A stretch of DNA of 64,000 nt, from contig CAIIXF020000008.1 in NCBI GenBank assembly GCA_903813345.2, forward strand, positions 16,104,822 to 16,168,821, written 5' to 3'. This document shows, in pieces, positions 13,610 to 27,200 of this stretch. Position numbers and translations under genes: made by a program. Origin of the DNA: Owenia fusiformis. Taxonomy: Eukaryota; Annelida; Polychaeta; Sabellida; Oweniidae. Within the stretch, counting starts at the first letter, position 1; every line of letters begins with the position of its first letter. The notes beneath the pieces are model-generated. The model saw only the letters and a program-made list of their open reading frames with translations. It did no database searches and had not been told where the DNA came from.

Positions 13610-16600
13610 AATAATATGACCATATATCACATATGAATCCTATGTTTTTATTAGAGAGTTTGTGACTGAGTTAAGTCAAGGGTCATCCATTATACTGTTT
13701 ATAATATGACCAAATATCATATATTAATATGAATCCTATGTTTTTATTAGAGAGTTTGTGACTGAGTTAAGTCAAGGGTCATCCATTATACTGTTTATAA
13801 TATGACCAAATATCATATATTAATATGAATCCTATGTTTTTATTGGAGAGTTTGTGACTGAGTTAAGTCAAGGGTCGTCCATTATACTGTTTCAATTATG
13901 ACCATATATCATATATTAATATGAATCCTATGTTTTTATTAGAGAGTTTGTGACTGAGTTAAGTCAAGGGTCGTCCATTATACTGTTTAAATTATGACCA
14001 TATATCATATATTAATATGAATCCTATGTTTTATTAGAGAGTTTGTGAGTGAGCAAAGTCAAGGGTCGTCCATTATACTGTTTAAATTATGACCATATAT
14101 CATATATTAATATGAATCCTATGTTTTTATTGGAGAGTTTGTGAGTGAGCAAAGTCAAGGGTCGTCCATTATACTGTTTAAATTATGACCAAATATCATA
14201 TATTAATATGAATCCTAAGTTTTTATTAGAGAGTTTGTGACTGAGCAAAGTCAAGGGTCGTCCATTATACTGTTTAAATTATGACCATATATCATATATT
14301 AATATGAATCCTATGTTTTTATTGGAGAGTTTGTGACTGAGCAAAGTCAAGGGTCGTCCATTATACTGTTTAAATTATGACCATATATCATATATTAATA
14401 TGAATCCTATGTTTTTATTAGAGAGTTTGTGATTGAGCAAAGTCAAGGGTCGTCCATTATACTGTTTAAATTATGACCATATATCATATATTAATATGAA
14501 TCCTATGTTTTTATTGGAGAGTTTGTGACTGAGCAAAGTCAAGGGTCGTCCATTATACTGTTTAAATTATGACCATATATCATATATTAATATGAATCCT
14601 ATGTTTTTATTAGAGAGTTTGTGATTGAGCAAAGTCAAGGGTCGTCCATTATACTGTTTAAATTATGACTATATATCATATATTAATATGAATCCTATGT
14701 TTTTATTGGAGAGTTTGTGACTGAGCAAAGTCAAGGGTCGTCCATTATACTGTTTAAATTATGACCATATATCATATATTAATATGAATCCTATGTTTTT
14801 ATTGGAGAGTTTGTGACTGAGCAAAGTCAAGGGTCGTCCATTATACTGTTTAAATTTTGACCATATATCATATATTAATATGAATCCTATGTTTTTATTG
14901 GAGAGTTTGTGACTGAGCAAAGTCAAGGGTCGTCCATTATACTGTTTAAATTATGACCAAATATCATATATTAATATGAATCCTATGTTTTTATTGGAGA
15001 GTTTGTGACTGAGCAAAGTCAAGGGTCGTCCATTATACTGTTTAAATTATGACCAAATATCATATATTAATATGAATCCTATGTTTTTATTAGAGAGTTT
15101 GTGAGTGAGCAAAGTCAAGGGTCGTCCATTATACTGTTTAAATTATGACCATATATCATATATTAATATGAATCCTATGTTTTTATTGGAGAGTTTGTGA
15201 CTGAGCAAAGTCAAGGGTCGTCCATTATACTGTTTAAATTATGACCATATATCATATATTAATATGAATCCTATGTTTTTATTAGAGAGTTTGTGACTGA
15301 GTTAAGTCAAGGGTCATCCATTATACTGTTTAAATTATGACCATATATCATATATTAATATGAATCCTATGTTTTTATTGGAGAGTTTGTGACTGAGCAA
15401 AGTCAAGGGTCGTCCATTATACTGTTTAAATTATGACCATATATCATATATTAATATGAATCCTATGTTTTTATTAGAGAGTTTGTGACTGAGTTAAGTC
15501 AAGGGTCGTCCATTATACTGTTTAAATTATGACCATATATCATATATTAATATGAATCCTATGTTTGTATTGGAGAGTTTGTGACTGAGCAAAGTCAAGG
15601 GTCGTCCATTATACTGTTTAAATTATGACCATATATCATATATTAATATGAATCCTATGTTTTTATTGGAGGGTTTGTGACTGAGCAAAGTCAAGGGTCG
15701 TCCATTATACTGTTTAAATTATGACCATATATCATATATTAATATGAATCCTATGTTTTTATTAGAGAGTTTGTGATTGAGCAAAGTCAAGGGTCGTCCA
15801 TTATACTGTTTAAATTATGACCATATATCATATATTAATATGAATCCTATGTTTTTATTGGAGAGTTTGTGATTGAGCAAAGTCAAGGGTCGTCCATTAT
15901 ACTGTTTAAATTATGACCATATATCATATATTAATATGAATCTTATGTTTTTATTGGAGAGTTTGTGACTGAGCAAAGTCAAGGGTCGTCCATTATACTG
16001 TTTAAATTATGACCATATATCATATATTAATATGAATCCTATGTTTTTATTAGAGAGTTTGTGACTGAGTTAAGTCAAGGGTCGTCCATTATACTGTTTA
16101 AATTATGACCATATATCATATATTAATATGAATCCTATGTTTTTATTGAAGAGTTTGTGACTGAGCAAAGTCAAGGGTCGTCCATTATACTGTTCAAATT
16201 ATGACCATATATCATATATTAATATTAATATGAATCCTATGTTTTTATTAGAGAGTTTGTGATTGAGCAAAGTCAAGGGTCGTCCATTATACTGTTTAAA
16301 TTATGACCATATATCATATATTAATATGAATCCTATGTTTTTATTGGAGAGTTTGTGACTGAGCAAAGTCAAGGGTCGTCCATTATACTGTTCAAATTAT
16401 GACCATATATCATATATTAATATGAATCCTATGTTTTTATTAGAGAGTTTGTGATTGAGCAAAGTCAAGGGTCGTCCATTATACTGTTTAAATTATGACC
16501 ATATATCATATATTAATATGAATCCTATGTTTTTATTGGAGAGTTTGTGATTGAGCAAAGTCAAGGGTCGTCCATTATACTGTTTAAATTATGACCATAT

Positions 16601-16680
16601 ATCATATATTAATATGAATCCTATGTTTTTATTAGAGAGTTTGTGATTGAGCAAAGTCAAGGGTCATCCATTATAGTGTT
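13610..16680. repeat. 96-bp satellite, about 32 tandem copies, in calcineurin B intron
   Basis: Seen: a 96-bp unit containing the AT palindrome-like catatattaatatg, ctatgtttttatt(a/g)gagag, and aagtcaagggtcgtccattata, repeated about 32 times with very few changes. One copy carries a 6-base insertion near 16220. Variant positions (ttagag/ttggag; gattgag/gactgag; gttaag/gcaaag) often alternate, suggesting a 192-bp dimer in part of the array. The first four units and a few later ones carry gttaag. No ORF runs through it. Confidence 0.97.
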
Positions 16681-16923
16681 TGTTTCCATCAAGTAGCATA
16701 TCAAGAGGATGTAATGTAATGACAACCTGAAGACAAGATAGACAATGATATGTGCTAAAATCTTGACAATTTGAATGTCTACTATGCTCGTGTTCACTTA
16801 GGACTTACACATATACACTGTCTGAGATCTCTATGTTACCCCCCCCCTCCGATTCTTTTCTTCCTATATAACAAAGCAGAACCTAATAAAAGACAATGTA
16901 AGCTAGTAAAGTGTTGTACTTAC

Positions 16924-16963
16924 ATGTAGAGCAGAGCTCCATAGGTAATGAGGTCTCATTCCC
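16924..16963 (-). CDS. PPP3R1: Calcineurin subunit B, N-terminal 40-bp exon
   Basis: Tiny coding exon of the same minus-strand gene. Seen: after a gtttcag acceptor it reads GNETSLPMELCST plus one base T, then GTAAGT. Joined to the exon ending at 5766 it gives ...[12 protein letters not shown], matching the family start [23 protein letters not shown]. The glycine is residue 2 and the GNExS context is the N-myristoylation signal known for calcineurin B, which places the subunit at membranes. The initiator Met must come from a separate upstream exon, as in vertebrate PPP3R1 where the ATG ends exon 1. The intron to the next exon (5767-16923) is about 11.2 kb. Peptide match plus phase agreement make this secure despite the small size. 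Confidence 0.9.
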
Positions 16964-19900
16964 CTGAAACATACAATAAGATACATTAGTTAGATGTAGA
17001 GAAGTTTTCAAAATGTCATACAATAATCCTTGGCCAGGAAAGTAAGATGCATGGTGAACAGTATCACACGCTGCCTTAACATTAACACGAAATGATGAAA
17101 AACTGAGCAGTTCTAAACTTTCATACCAAAATACATTTAACATTTATCTAACTGGCAAACTGATCACAATTTAGCAACCAAAAGTTGCAATAAAAATTGG
17201 AGTCTGGGTCTTTAATGGGCGTCACACCAAACAGGCTTACAAAGGTATCAGACTGACAAGTGTCATCATTGATGAAACTTCAACTCTTTTTTTGCCAATT
17301 TGCCCTAATTTTGAGAGTTAAAATACACAATTCATGAGATAAGTATCACAGGGTTTTAGCCTAGTACAGAAGAAACTCATTATAAGAAGCGACATCATTC
17401 CAGTAAAATCTATCCAATATGGAATTATCATCATAACCACTTATCTAGAGACTAGCACTCATTATTAGAAGTAATAAGTAACATACGGTATGTTATATGA
17501 TATTTGTTTCACTGATTGCAATTTTCAATTGCCTACATGACAACAGAGCATACACCAATCAATAACACAAAAGGTGATTACCGACTACAGATGAATGCAG
17601 AACTATTTACATTGAATTCCGAGGCACCAATTTAACAAAAGACAATAACAATCCATCCCCTCAGGTTTTATACAGAATTAATTTTTCACCGCTGAGACAA
17701 AGACTCCCCTATAACGCTCAGGTTACATAATATGATAGGGATTATTCACATCCTCAGTTTAGTTAACTGTTACTGAGTTAACTCTCATTTTATATTCACA
17801 AATATTTCAGACTGGTAGCCAGTCATTGTTCAGTTTTTACAAATTACTCGGGGGTAGGGAGAGGCCAAATCTGACCCCACATCACTAAAAATTGTGAAAA
17901 ATACTTGATCTTGAAAGAATTTTTAGCTAGGGAGGTGAAAACCCCAATTCCCTGGTTACAGGATTGGCGAACTGATAAATATGTGGCTATCAAACATTAT
18001 ACAGTAAGTATTTTAAGAATCAAGCCCTTGTGCCCCCTCCCCCATTTAATAATAGGATTTGTGTAATTTGGGTCCAGACTTGCTGCAAGGCTTTTCTGGA
18101 TTGATTACAATAACATGCTTTTCGGTGCAGAGGATTTTCAGGTAGGTATAAGCCAATTTCCAAGATATCAAGATGTGTGTAGCACCTTGTTTCATATTTT
18201 GGGAGATATACATGTACATTGAATGAAATACATTCAAATTACAGGTGTATATTAAACTTGTACTCAACCCTCAATCCATCACAATATATATAGACTTGAT
18301 TGACTGTAATAAATTGTATTACAACATAATCTTATTCAGACAAAACTGTTAATCCATAAATCTATGCATTTTGTTACCACCATGGAAAGCAATAAATGAG
18401 ATTTGTTCCACTTTGGCTGTAAGCCATTCCCCAGACAGCTATTATAAAGAAATCAAGTAATATTTAGGCAACGCATCAAAACAAACTCAAAGAACAAATA
18501 GAACCCATGTAATACGAAAATGACTTTTGGATGCATTCTAAAGAAACATAGCAGTGACTTTTACTTTAATTTGATTTGATCAAGCTCAAATTAGGTAACA
18601 CTTTCTAGTTTTTGAAAACATTCGGGTACCTTTAAAAGAAAGCTTAAATTCTTTAATCTAGCCTTAGCTTGTCAGAGTATGTATCAATCGAGTGCAGGTA
18701 CCCAGTGCAGAGGTGAACTATGGTCACACAATGTTATGCCTTTATTAAAGGTCCTCTGTCAAACTTCAACAAATGGTGTTACTTCGTCCCCAGGGACTAC
18801 AGCGACCAAATTGGTTATTTTACCATTACCAATAATTTTCGGGATCAGTCATCTTGGATCAAGTTCTCGCTCATTGGAGATTTTGATTTACTTTTAAACA
18901 TGGCAGACTGTGTGAATTGAAAATATAAGCCTATGTCGAAATAGCCACATAGTTTAAGAACCCTCATGAGGAAGTAACCTCATACGTCGAAGTTCAACAG
19001 ATTACCTTTAGAAGATGATATTTTTTCATATTCGTTACTATATAAGGCCATGACACTTTTTCAGTCATTATTTAGTTATCCAAATCAGAGCATAATAATA
19101 AATACTCAATAATAAATACGCAGGGTAATAATCAGCTTGTGCTATGTTAAGAGCTACCATCTAAAATCATGACACATTTCAAGAATACATTAATATTTCT
19201 TAATATCTAGGAAATAGACATAGATATTACAGATTGACGCCACTTATGCGAAGATGTTTCGTTGTAAGCTGAGACTCTGAAGCTTGCCTCTTGCCTCATC
19301 TGTAAAACTTAAATATGCTGCATATTGACACATTGTCACAAGAGAACCATAATATTTTGCTTTACAACAACCATACAAGGTCACCATAGTCTGGAAAATT
19401 AAGCAATTTCCTGTATAGAGCGTATAAATCACCACCCTGGGGCCATTAGTCATACAAAGCCTTTGGGTCACAGTATAAGTGGTTACATTCCAAATGGAAA
19501 ACAGCGACTAACATTTTTGCACATTTAAAGAAGTATGATCAAATACAAATGGCACATATTTTGTGATCAACTCTTTCTAAGAAATACCTATTTTGATTAA
19601 TAAAAGAAATAATATTTCTACACTGCTCGACTTCAAAGTCGACACTTTATACATAATTTCATGCTTTTCTTCATAACACAATAACTCATTTTCACAATTC
19701 AGACCAAAATTAGTCAAAATATGTCCATTTTCATGATTTTCTCAATATCAAGCAGGTGCAAATAGATTCTCAGGTGGATATAGCACCCACTTGTCTGCTG
19801 GGGAGATCACTGCTCTATATAAGAGCATTTACCTTTTATCAAGACTATACCTTTCTTTGATGATTTTCAACATGATCAATTCTGATCAGTACAAATGTGA

Positions 19901-22229
19901 TTAAAAAAAATCCGCTTATAAATGAACTAAGAATGTTATTCTGATAATAGGAGCAACAAACGTACAATTATACCTTTTTAGCTAATGTCCTCTTTAATAG
20001 GGTTCTATAATAGATGCTGCCCTTAAATGATACATGTCTCCACTAATAGGTATAATCTGCTGAATTTGATTAGCGTTAAAACTAACCATGCAATAATATA
20101 CATACGTCTGACTAGACATGTGATTATAGGATCGAACTTTTATAAGTATTGCACATAGATTAGTGGATACAAGCTGCCGGTTGCATTAGAGCAGGTTCCA
20201 CATGTATTAGTACTGGGATCTCAATCTCGCAATACATTAATTTTATTTTTGAAACGAGCAATAACATGTACCTCAAGATATGGAGTTATTTCTTGGGCAC
20301 AGAGTTATAACCCTTTATTCTAATAAAGGTAAAAAGTACACTTAAAGATGCATTATACCATAGGTTTCTCGCCCAGACAATCAATGATGTCCCTTTGTTA
20401 TTGCTCATACAATATCTCACATACCATGGATATATCTTGAAAGTAACTTATAGGTATAGTATTGCCAAAATATTGAAATAATCAACAGAACAACCAACCT
20501 CCAGAATTAAACAATCGATTCCTCGGCTAGCTAGGGGAATCCCCGTTGAATCACATAAGTCCCCACATGCGCCTTGAAACAAGCAGCAAATCAGGGGTAT
20601 TTTCCCAGTATATTTAAACTTCAGATTGAATTAATTTCCATGAAACAGCACAATCACAAAATTAACACTGAAAGCGGGGGATTTGGGACTTCTTCTTTGG
20701 TAAGTAGATGGATGAATATGTGGTGAAACCCAATATGCAAAAAGGTCCAGAGGGGTCTTGATTGTGCTATCCTATTATACTAGTTATATATACTGATGGC
20801 GATGTGCCATAATCGTACATCGATGCATCGGCACTTTTCAGTAGTAAACATCGATGCACATCGCGATGTACATCGAGAAAAAGTCTGAGAAAAGTGCACT
20901 GAAATACCGAACGCTAATGCACTAAAATATAGAACGCTGGTTCATCCGGGAACTTCTAGTAACGGTGAAATGAAAGTAAAGTAAATTTTTTTAGATTTAT
21001 GGTTCATTTCAAATAGCTAAAACAGTTTTAAAGTGAAATAATATCAGAAAACATTGGGAAATGAAATAAGAAATGAGAAAGCAATTTGCGTCAAAATAAG
21101 ATAAGAAAGGGTGATTTTTTGCAAATGAATTTTTTTTTAAAAACATCGAAGTTTTGTTTCAGACATCGATGCATCGCCAGAATCAGCTTTGGCGATGTAT
21201 ATCACGATGTATCGATTAATCGCGACAACACTAATACTGAGAAGCACTGCAATAGCTATGATTTCTTAAAAGAGGGGGGTTGCTGTGAGGCAATTTCTTC
21301 TGTCGACGTGGCAAAAAGCTTCCGTAGTCGAGTACATCACTGATATTACCAAAATGAGATAACATCCAGTTTCTTAGATATATATATATCTTAGAAAATA
21401 TAAATGTCAGTTTTGACAGAAATTTACGGAGTAGCCTTCAAAAACTCAGGTGATTTCCGAAATCTCCAGAGATTTTGAATGGCACTTCATGAATTTCAAA
21501 ACTGACATTTTGGTTTCTTGCTAGAAAATGTACACTCAAGCATAATAAACAGAAATCCTGATAGACACAGAAGCAGCTGATATCTTAAAGACTTTCGTAA
21601 ACGGAGGATGGCGATGTAAGGAAAATTAGAGATATAAAGTAAGCAGCTGATTTTAGTTTCAGTTTCAACCATTACGATTCTCTCGCGGCTTATTAAGGAC
21701 GATCAAAGGACTAGGGCTAAAGCAAGGATCAAGATGTCATGAAAGTAATTTCAGGAAAAAAATAAAAGTTAAAAGTTTGACATGCGATACCGCGCATGTG
21801 CATAAAGAGGATTTTCAAAATTAGTTCCAAATTTTTGACACAAATCTCCTAATTACTCATGAAATACCAAATTACTTCACTCAAGACGTAGCAGAGTGAT
21901 TTCGGAGCATTCAAAGATAGGGTAGGTGCATAGTTTATCGCAGTTTGCTGCTGCGTCATTATAAATATAGGTATGCGTAATGGCCATGATATCATGGCCA
22001 TTGGGAAAGGCTAATGAGAGGAATGCGCAGTAGCCATGAAGATATGAAAGCAGAATTTTACCTTCATAACCTGATGAGTGTAATCGGCTAATCATAGGCC
22101 TCGGAACATGTATTCGACCCAATCTTTTATATACATGTTCACAGGCCTATGCAGCTTATAGTATGACTTCGAACAATCCGTTGGCTATAGAGGCAGAACT
22201 TCACCAACACAAAAATCATTTTTTGATAA
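16964..22229. other. Calcineurin B intron 1, left part
   Basis: AT-rich, with a hAT-like MITE at 20796-21240 and no coding signal recognised. Confidence 0.5.
20796..21240. mobile_element. hAT-like MITE with ATCGATGCATCG repeats
   Basis: Inverted arms: gatggcgatgtgcc...catcgatgcatcgg at the left, catcgatgcatcgcc...gcgatgta...attaatcgcgacaacact at the right. The right end resembles hAT termini (AGTGTTGTCGCG). The target duplication is unclear (atactga on both sides is suggestive). In calcineurin B intron 1. Confidence 0.6.
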
Positions 22230-22237
22230 AACAATAC

Positions 22238-23819
22238 CATAGGAGACAGGTTACCTGAAAAGGAAGATAGATATCATTATCAAGGACTGAAACTGAGGCA
22301 AGTCTACCCTGGCTGAAATCAGCTCTGAAATAACAATTACTGCATGTCAAGCCGTCATTCAATGCTGATTTTGTAGAAAACAGATCTGTCCATCCTTCTA
22401 CATGTGAGTTTTTCCCATAAAGATGCTTGATTAAGTAGAAATTCATCAAATTATACCCCTAGAATATCAAAGTTCAACTGTACATCAATCGCGTGAGGAA
22501 AAAAAACAAATCCATTCTTCACCTTCTGTTCACAAACCCTTCTTCTTCTTCTTGGAAAAGTTGTCCCTCATTTGACTAACAGCAAATGTGTATGTTTATG
22601 CAGCAATATATGTTAGTTTAGAAAATGATTAATTACAATCTTACCTGTACTTCACAGAAACATCCTATTTATGAAAATATTTCACTAAAAATACATGCTT
22701 CCATTTTGTCACATGTTCATAATAATTTACATATTGACCATGTGATGTTGACAGGGAGTGTAAACGCACCTAGCGTACAGGAAATATGTTATGATATTTA
22801 TTAAGAAATTAGGTATGGTAATCATTATTACTTATTGTATTAAGCCCCCAACCCACTTCACAAAGCTCATGAAGTACCAAGGAAAGACCAAATATTAAAT
22901 AAATTAGAAAAATTTGAATTTCCCAAAAAATCAAGTGGGCGATAATAGAGTCTCTGAAACATTAAATTTTTCCTTCATTAACTTATTACATACATTATTT
23001 TTAGATAATATTAGTTTGATATGGTGTGGAAAGCACACAATGATAGATAATTATCGGGAGTGCATTGAAAATTACAAAATATGTCACTTTTGCCATGTTT
23101 CAGAGGCTCTATTATCGCCCACTTGATTTTTTTGGAAATTCAAATTTTTCTAATTTATTTAATATTTGGTCTTTCCTTGGTACTTCATGAACTTTGTGAA
23201 GTGGGTTGGGGGCTTAATACAATAAGTAATAATGATTACCATACCTAATTTCTTACTAAATATCATAATATATTTCCTGTACGCTAGGTGCGTTTACACT
23301 CCCTGTCAACATCACATGGTCAATATGTAAATTATTATGAACATGTGACAAAATGGAAGCATGTATTTTTAGTGAAATATTTTCATACTTAGGATGTTTC
23401 TGTAAACTACAGGTAAGATTGTAATTAATCATTTTCTAAACTAACATATATTGCTGCATAAACATACACATTTGCTGTTAGTCAAATGAGGGACAACTTT
23501 TCCAAGAAGAAGAAGAAGGGTTTGTGAACAGAAGGTGAAGAATGGATTTGTTTTTTTTCCTCACGCGATTGATGTACAGTTGAACTTTGATATTCTAGGG
23601 GTATAATTTGATGAATTTCTACTTAATCAAGCATCTTTATGGGAAAAACTCACATGTAGAAGGATGGACAGATCTGTTTTCTACAAAATCAGCATTGAAT
23701 GACGGCTTGACATGCAGTAATTGTTATTTCAGAGCTGATTTCAGCCAGGGTAGACTTGCCTCAGTTTCAGTCCTTGATAATGATATCTATCTTCCTTTTC
23801 AGGTAACCTGTCTCCTATG
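22238..23819. mobile_element. Fold-back element, 725-bp inverted arms, 8-bp TSD
   Basis: Left arm 22238-22962 and right arm 23095-23819 are near-perfect reverse complements (725 bp each), separated by a 132-bp spacer. The ends read CATAGGAGACAGG...CCTGTCTCCTATG. The element is flanked on both sides by aacaatac (22230-22237 and 23820-23827), an 8-bp target-site duplication. No transposase ORF; the same peptide read from both arms is a mirror artefact. The 8-bp duplication fits hAT, P or Merlin groups; the family is not determined. In calcineurin B intron 1. Confidence 0.93.
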
Positions 23820-24128
23820 AACAATACATGTCGAAAAATAGGTCAGAAATGTTCATTCTATGAGTTGATTAGTACTATGAGTTGATTAGTAAATAAGAGT
23901 GTTGTTATGACCATAATCTTATATATTTCTAAGGAAATTAAATGCTCAGTTTGTAATAAAAAATTGAGATAAAATTTTTATGGCACCAATAAATGTTGTC
24001 TGAATTCAGTGCCTGTTATCCAGATTACTGCACTGTCTGAGTCTTAAATAAGTCCATATAACTGTGAATAATATACTCATCTTTCATTTCGACATAAATA
24101 TATGCCTATAATATGTGAATCTACTTAC

Positions 24129-24131
24129 CAT
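24129..24131 (-). CDS. PPP3R1: Probable start-codon exon of calcineurin B (ATG|GTAAGT)
   Basis: On the minus strand an ATG is followed directly by a strong donor GTAAGT (plus-strand acttac at 24123-24128). This is the structure needed to supply the lone Met codon before GNETSLPMEL at 16963, and phase 0 fits. It lies 142 bases upstream of the eEF1-gamma start codon in a GC-richer patch, consistent with a shared divergent promoter. It implies an intron 1 of about 7.2 kb (16964-24128). The family gene structure is established knowledge; choosing this ATG is inference, because other ATG-GT sites exist in the intron. The 5' end of the exon is not determined. Confidence 0.5.
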
Positions 24132-24253
24132 TTTGAATAAATACTAATTGACTACTACGTTTCCAAGCTCGTCTTCTTTCTCAACATCCGGGCTTCGGTG
24201 ACCCCAAATATGGAGAAGTGCGCGTAGGAACGTAATTTGAAACTTCCGCGCAA
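24132..24253. promoter_or_regulatory. Divergent promoter region, calcineurin B / eEF1G
   Basis: Short interval between the likely calcineurin B start exon (minus) and the eEF1-gamma start (plus). It is richer in CpG than its surroundings (cgtttccaagctcg, ccgggcttcgg, gcgcgtagg). Inference from head-to-head arrangement; no TATA box is evident. Confidence 0.4.
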
Positions 24254-24270
24254 CTTCCTCTTTCTCTTTT
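24254..24270 (+). promoter_or_regulatory. 5'TOP-like pyrimidine tract before eEF1G start
   Basis: Seen: a 17-base all-pyrimidine run ending four bases before the eEF1-gamma ATG. Translation-factor mRNAs, including eEF1 subunits, commonly begin with a C followed by such a tract (5' terminal oligopyrimidine), which gives mTOR/LARP1-dependent translation control. Inference: transcription may start at or near the C at 24254, giving a very short leader. The transcription start itself cannot be seen. Confidence 0.55.
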
Positions 24271-24273
24271 GCA

Positions 24274-27200
24274 ATGGCGGCCGGTGTAAGTGATGTGGCA
24301 TGACTCTAAAATCGGCCTAATATATCTTGAATCACTTGATAAATCATTACAAAGATGTCAGTTTTCTATAGATAAATATGTAGGATTTAATATAAACTAT
24401 ATATCGAATAATCGTTTTCTTTACAGACTCTATACACCTACCCCGAAAACTTCCGGGCAGCAAAAATTTTGATCGCTGCCAAATACAGTGGAGCTAATGT
24501 CAAGGTGGTTTCTGAGCCCCCTGCATTCAAACTTGGTGAGACCAACAAGTCCGATGACTTCCTGAAGAAGTTTCCCCTTGGAAAGGTACGGCTATCATAA
24601 TGTTTTAGATTTTTTTTATTCACTTCAGTAAAAAATAAAAGTTATTGAAAGTTATTGAAAACATATGCAGTCTTCATAAATTTTCGAAGTGAGCTTAGAC
24701 TACTCATTTATGTTGTTTCAGAAAGTGTTGCCAATTTTATATTGAATAGATCTAGTTGAAAGCCCATGATCCAATCCAGTATTTGTTTTATAATAATAAA
24801 TAAGAAATAATCTTGATTTACGTCATTCAAAATTCAGTCAAACTGATGTCATATTTGGAATCTACATGTAAAATTACATTGATAAATGTGGTTTTGAAAA
24901 GAGTTTAATCAACTTTGAAAATTTGATTTTCTTTGAAAATGTGACTTCTAAAGTCCATTTCACTGCTTCATTTCGTCAGTAGAACGGCAAAAATAAGAAA
25001 TTGTGAGACCATTGTGCAATAATATATGGAGTATATTCATAATGTACATGAATGACATTTGTATATTTCAAATTTTTTTAGTTTTTTTGTGCAATAAGCC
25101 TGTGCCGTCTTGTAATTTGAAGAATTTCAGCCATGTTAATCTTATTGAAAATAACATGGCAGAGAAACATCCAAATATAAGAGGCCACACACTTTATAAG
25201 CCAAACGAGAAGCAATCCAAGATATACAAATGTCATTCATGTACATTATGAATATATTATTGCACAATGGTCTCCCAATCTCTTATTTTTGCCGTTCTAC
25301 TGACGAAATGAAGCTGTGAAATGGACTCTATATGTATGTCGGGGAGATTCCCCATAGACACTGTTGTAAAATCACAAAAAGTAAAATATCTTCTTGTGTT
25401 GGGCAGATAATACTTTCTTTACTGGACATATTTCAATTTGTATAACTATCAGATACATCAGGGTAATATGAAAACCGCACCACTATAACCGATGAATATT
25501 TGTAATACCCTGCCATGTTATTCTCCCGAATCAGCCACCTGGTGGCGAAATGGTAACTACTTACTCGCATCTGAGTAATTGGCTACTATATTAGAGAAAA
25601 ATGAACTTGAAAGTTGGTAACCCTGCTAGTGCTAGGAATGTTAGGTACCCAGCCACCGGGTTACCCGGTCACCCATTTTTTTACACAAACCCAACACTGG
25701 ATGCTGCCATGTTGAATTTCACCGTTACGAAGCTCTTTGACCAAAAGCTGCTGGGTAACTCTAACCAATGTTAATATTACTGTGTCTGTTTAAAAAGTGA
25801 AATTTTATATCAAGCAAAATTTGCATTCCAGGTACCAGCATTTGAGACAAATGATGGACAGCCCATCTTTGAAAGCAATGCCATTGCATATTATGGTGAG
25901 TGAATAATTTCTACTCATTCTGAATGAAAATATAATAAAACAATAGATGTCAAAGAAATATACCAGAGAAAAACATTTAGACAGATTTATGTCTAGAAAG
26001 CCTAAATATGGGATTTCCATCTTTCATTATTATTATGAAGCAATGTTTTATGTTGAGACATAATTAATTGTGTTGTGCTAAGTGGCCTTTGGGTTATGTT
26101 TCAGTGGCCAATGATGCGCTGCGAGGTAACAGTACATTAGACGCTACATTGGTGCAGCAATGGGTGAACTTCGCAGACAGTGAGATTCTCCCCGCTTCTT
26201 GCACCTGGGTCTTCCCCTGTCTTGGCATCATGCAGTATAACAAGCAAGTAGGTGTAAAACTAAAATACATTCTAATATAATGATCTTTAAACCGACTTCA
26301 GTATCAGGCCTTAATCCTAAAATACTTCCTCCTTTCAAAGGCACGTCTACAATTCTTCTCTGTGGATGTGTAAAATCTGGAGGTACATAAAAGATAATGC
26401 TTTAACATACTCTCCTACTCTATGTAGATGGAGTTTAGAGTGTTTTCTACAAACTCTTTAGTCTTAGGAAAACTAAATGGAACACATTTGGTACATCTAA
26501 GTGTTCCACTTAGGAGGTGTTCCTCTTATAGAGGTTCATTTAACATTAAGCCAGTTGGTCTTGGGAATCTGAAAATGCTTCTACATACTTTTAGGAGGAA
26601 AGGTCGGTGATATTGAATAAGAATGAAATTCCGATCACAATTTCACTATTTTTGAAGGTTCTCTTATCTAATAAAGAATCCTATGTTTATTGCAGAACAC
26701 AGAGCGTGCTAAGCAGGATATCGGTCATGCTCTCAATGCCCTCAACTCTACCTTGAAGACCCGCACATTCTTAGTTGGCGAGAGAATCTCTCTTGCAGAT
26801 ATTGCATGTGCAACTTCCTTAGTGACACTTTACAAAATGGTAAGTTAGCTTCAAATGGTTTTTTAAGAATTCATGTCCAAGTCTTTGATAGAAAATTAGA
26901 CCTTTCAATAAGTTTATTTCAAGGACAAAAAAACCAGGTTGTAATAACTTAGGCAAGGCAAAGCGTTGCTCCGAGAAAAAAGTTGCTGGGAAATCACTAA
27001 TATCAAAGTTATGAAGCTAGATGTTTCAATTCAAAAGTGGTTAATGACCGTTTCTCTGTAGGTCCTCGACCCAGAATTCCGCAAGCCATACCAGAATGTG
27101 AACAGGTGGTTCTTGACTTGTGTTAACCAACCAGAATTTAAAGCTGTCCTTGGAGATGTCACTCCTGCCACAACCATGGCTCAATTTGATGGTAAATTTC

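Noticed and set aside
14140-14260. Nuclear-receptor half-site-like gtcaagggtcg in each satellite unit
   Set aside because: It does not match AGGTCA-type half-sites well, and its regular occurrence is explained by the tandem array.
13610-16680. CRISPR-like array (regular repeats, dozens of copies)
   Set aside because: The 96-bp units abut with no unique spacers, and the region lies in an intron of an animal gene; it is a satellite.
22216-23820. Identical peptide MMNFYLIKHLYGKN... on both strands
   Set aside because: It is the mirror image produced by the fold-back arms, not two genes.
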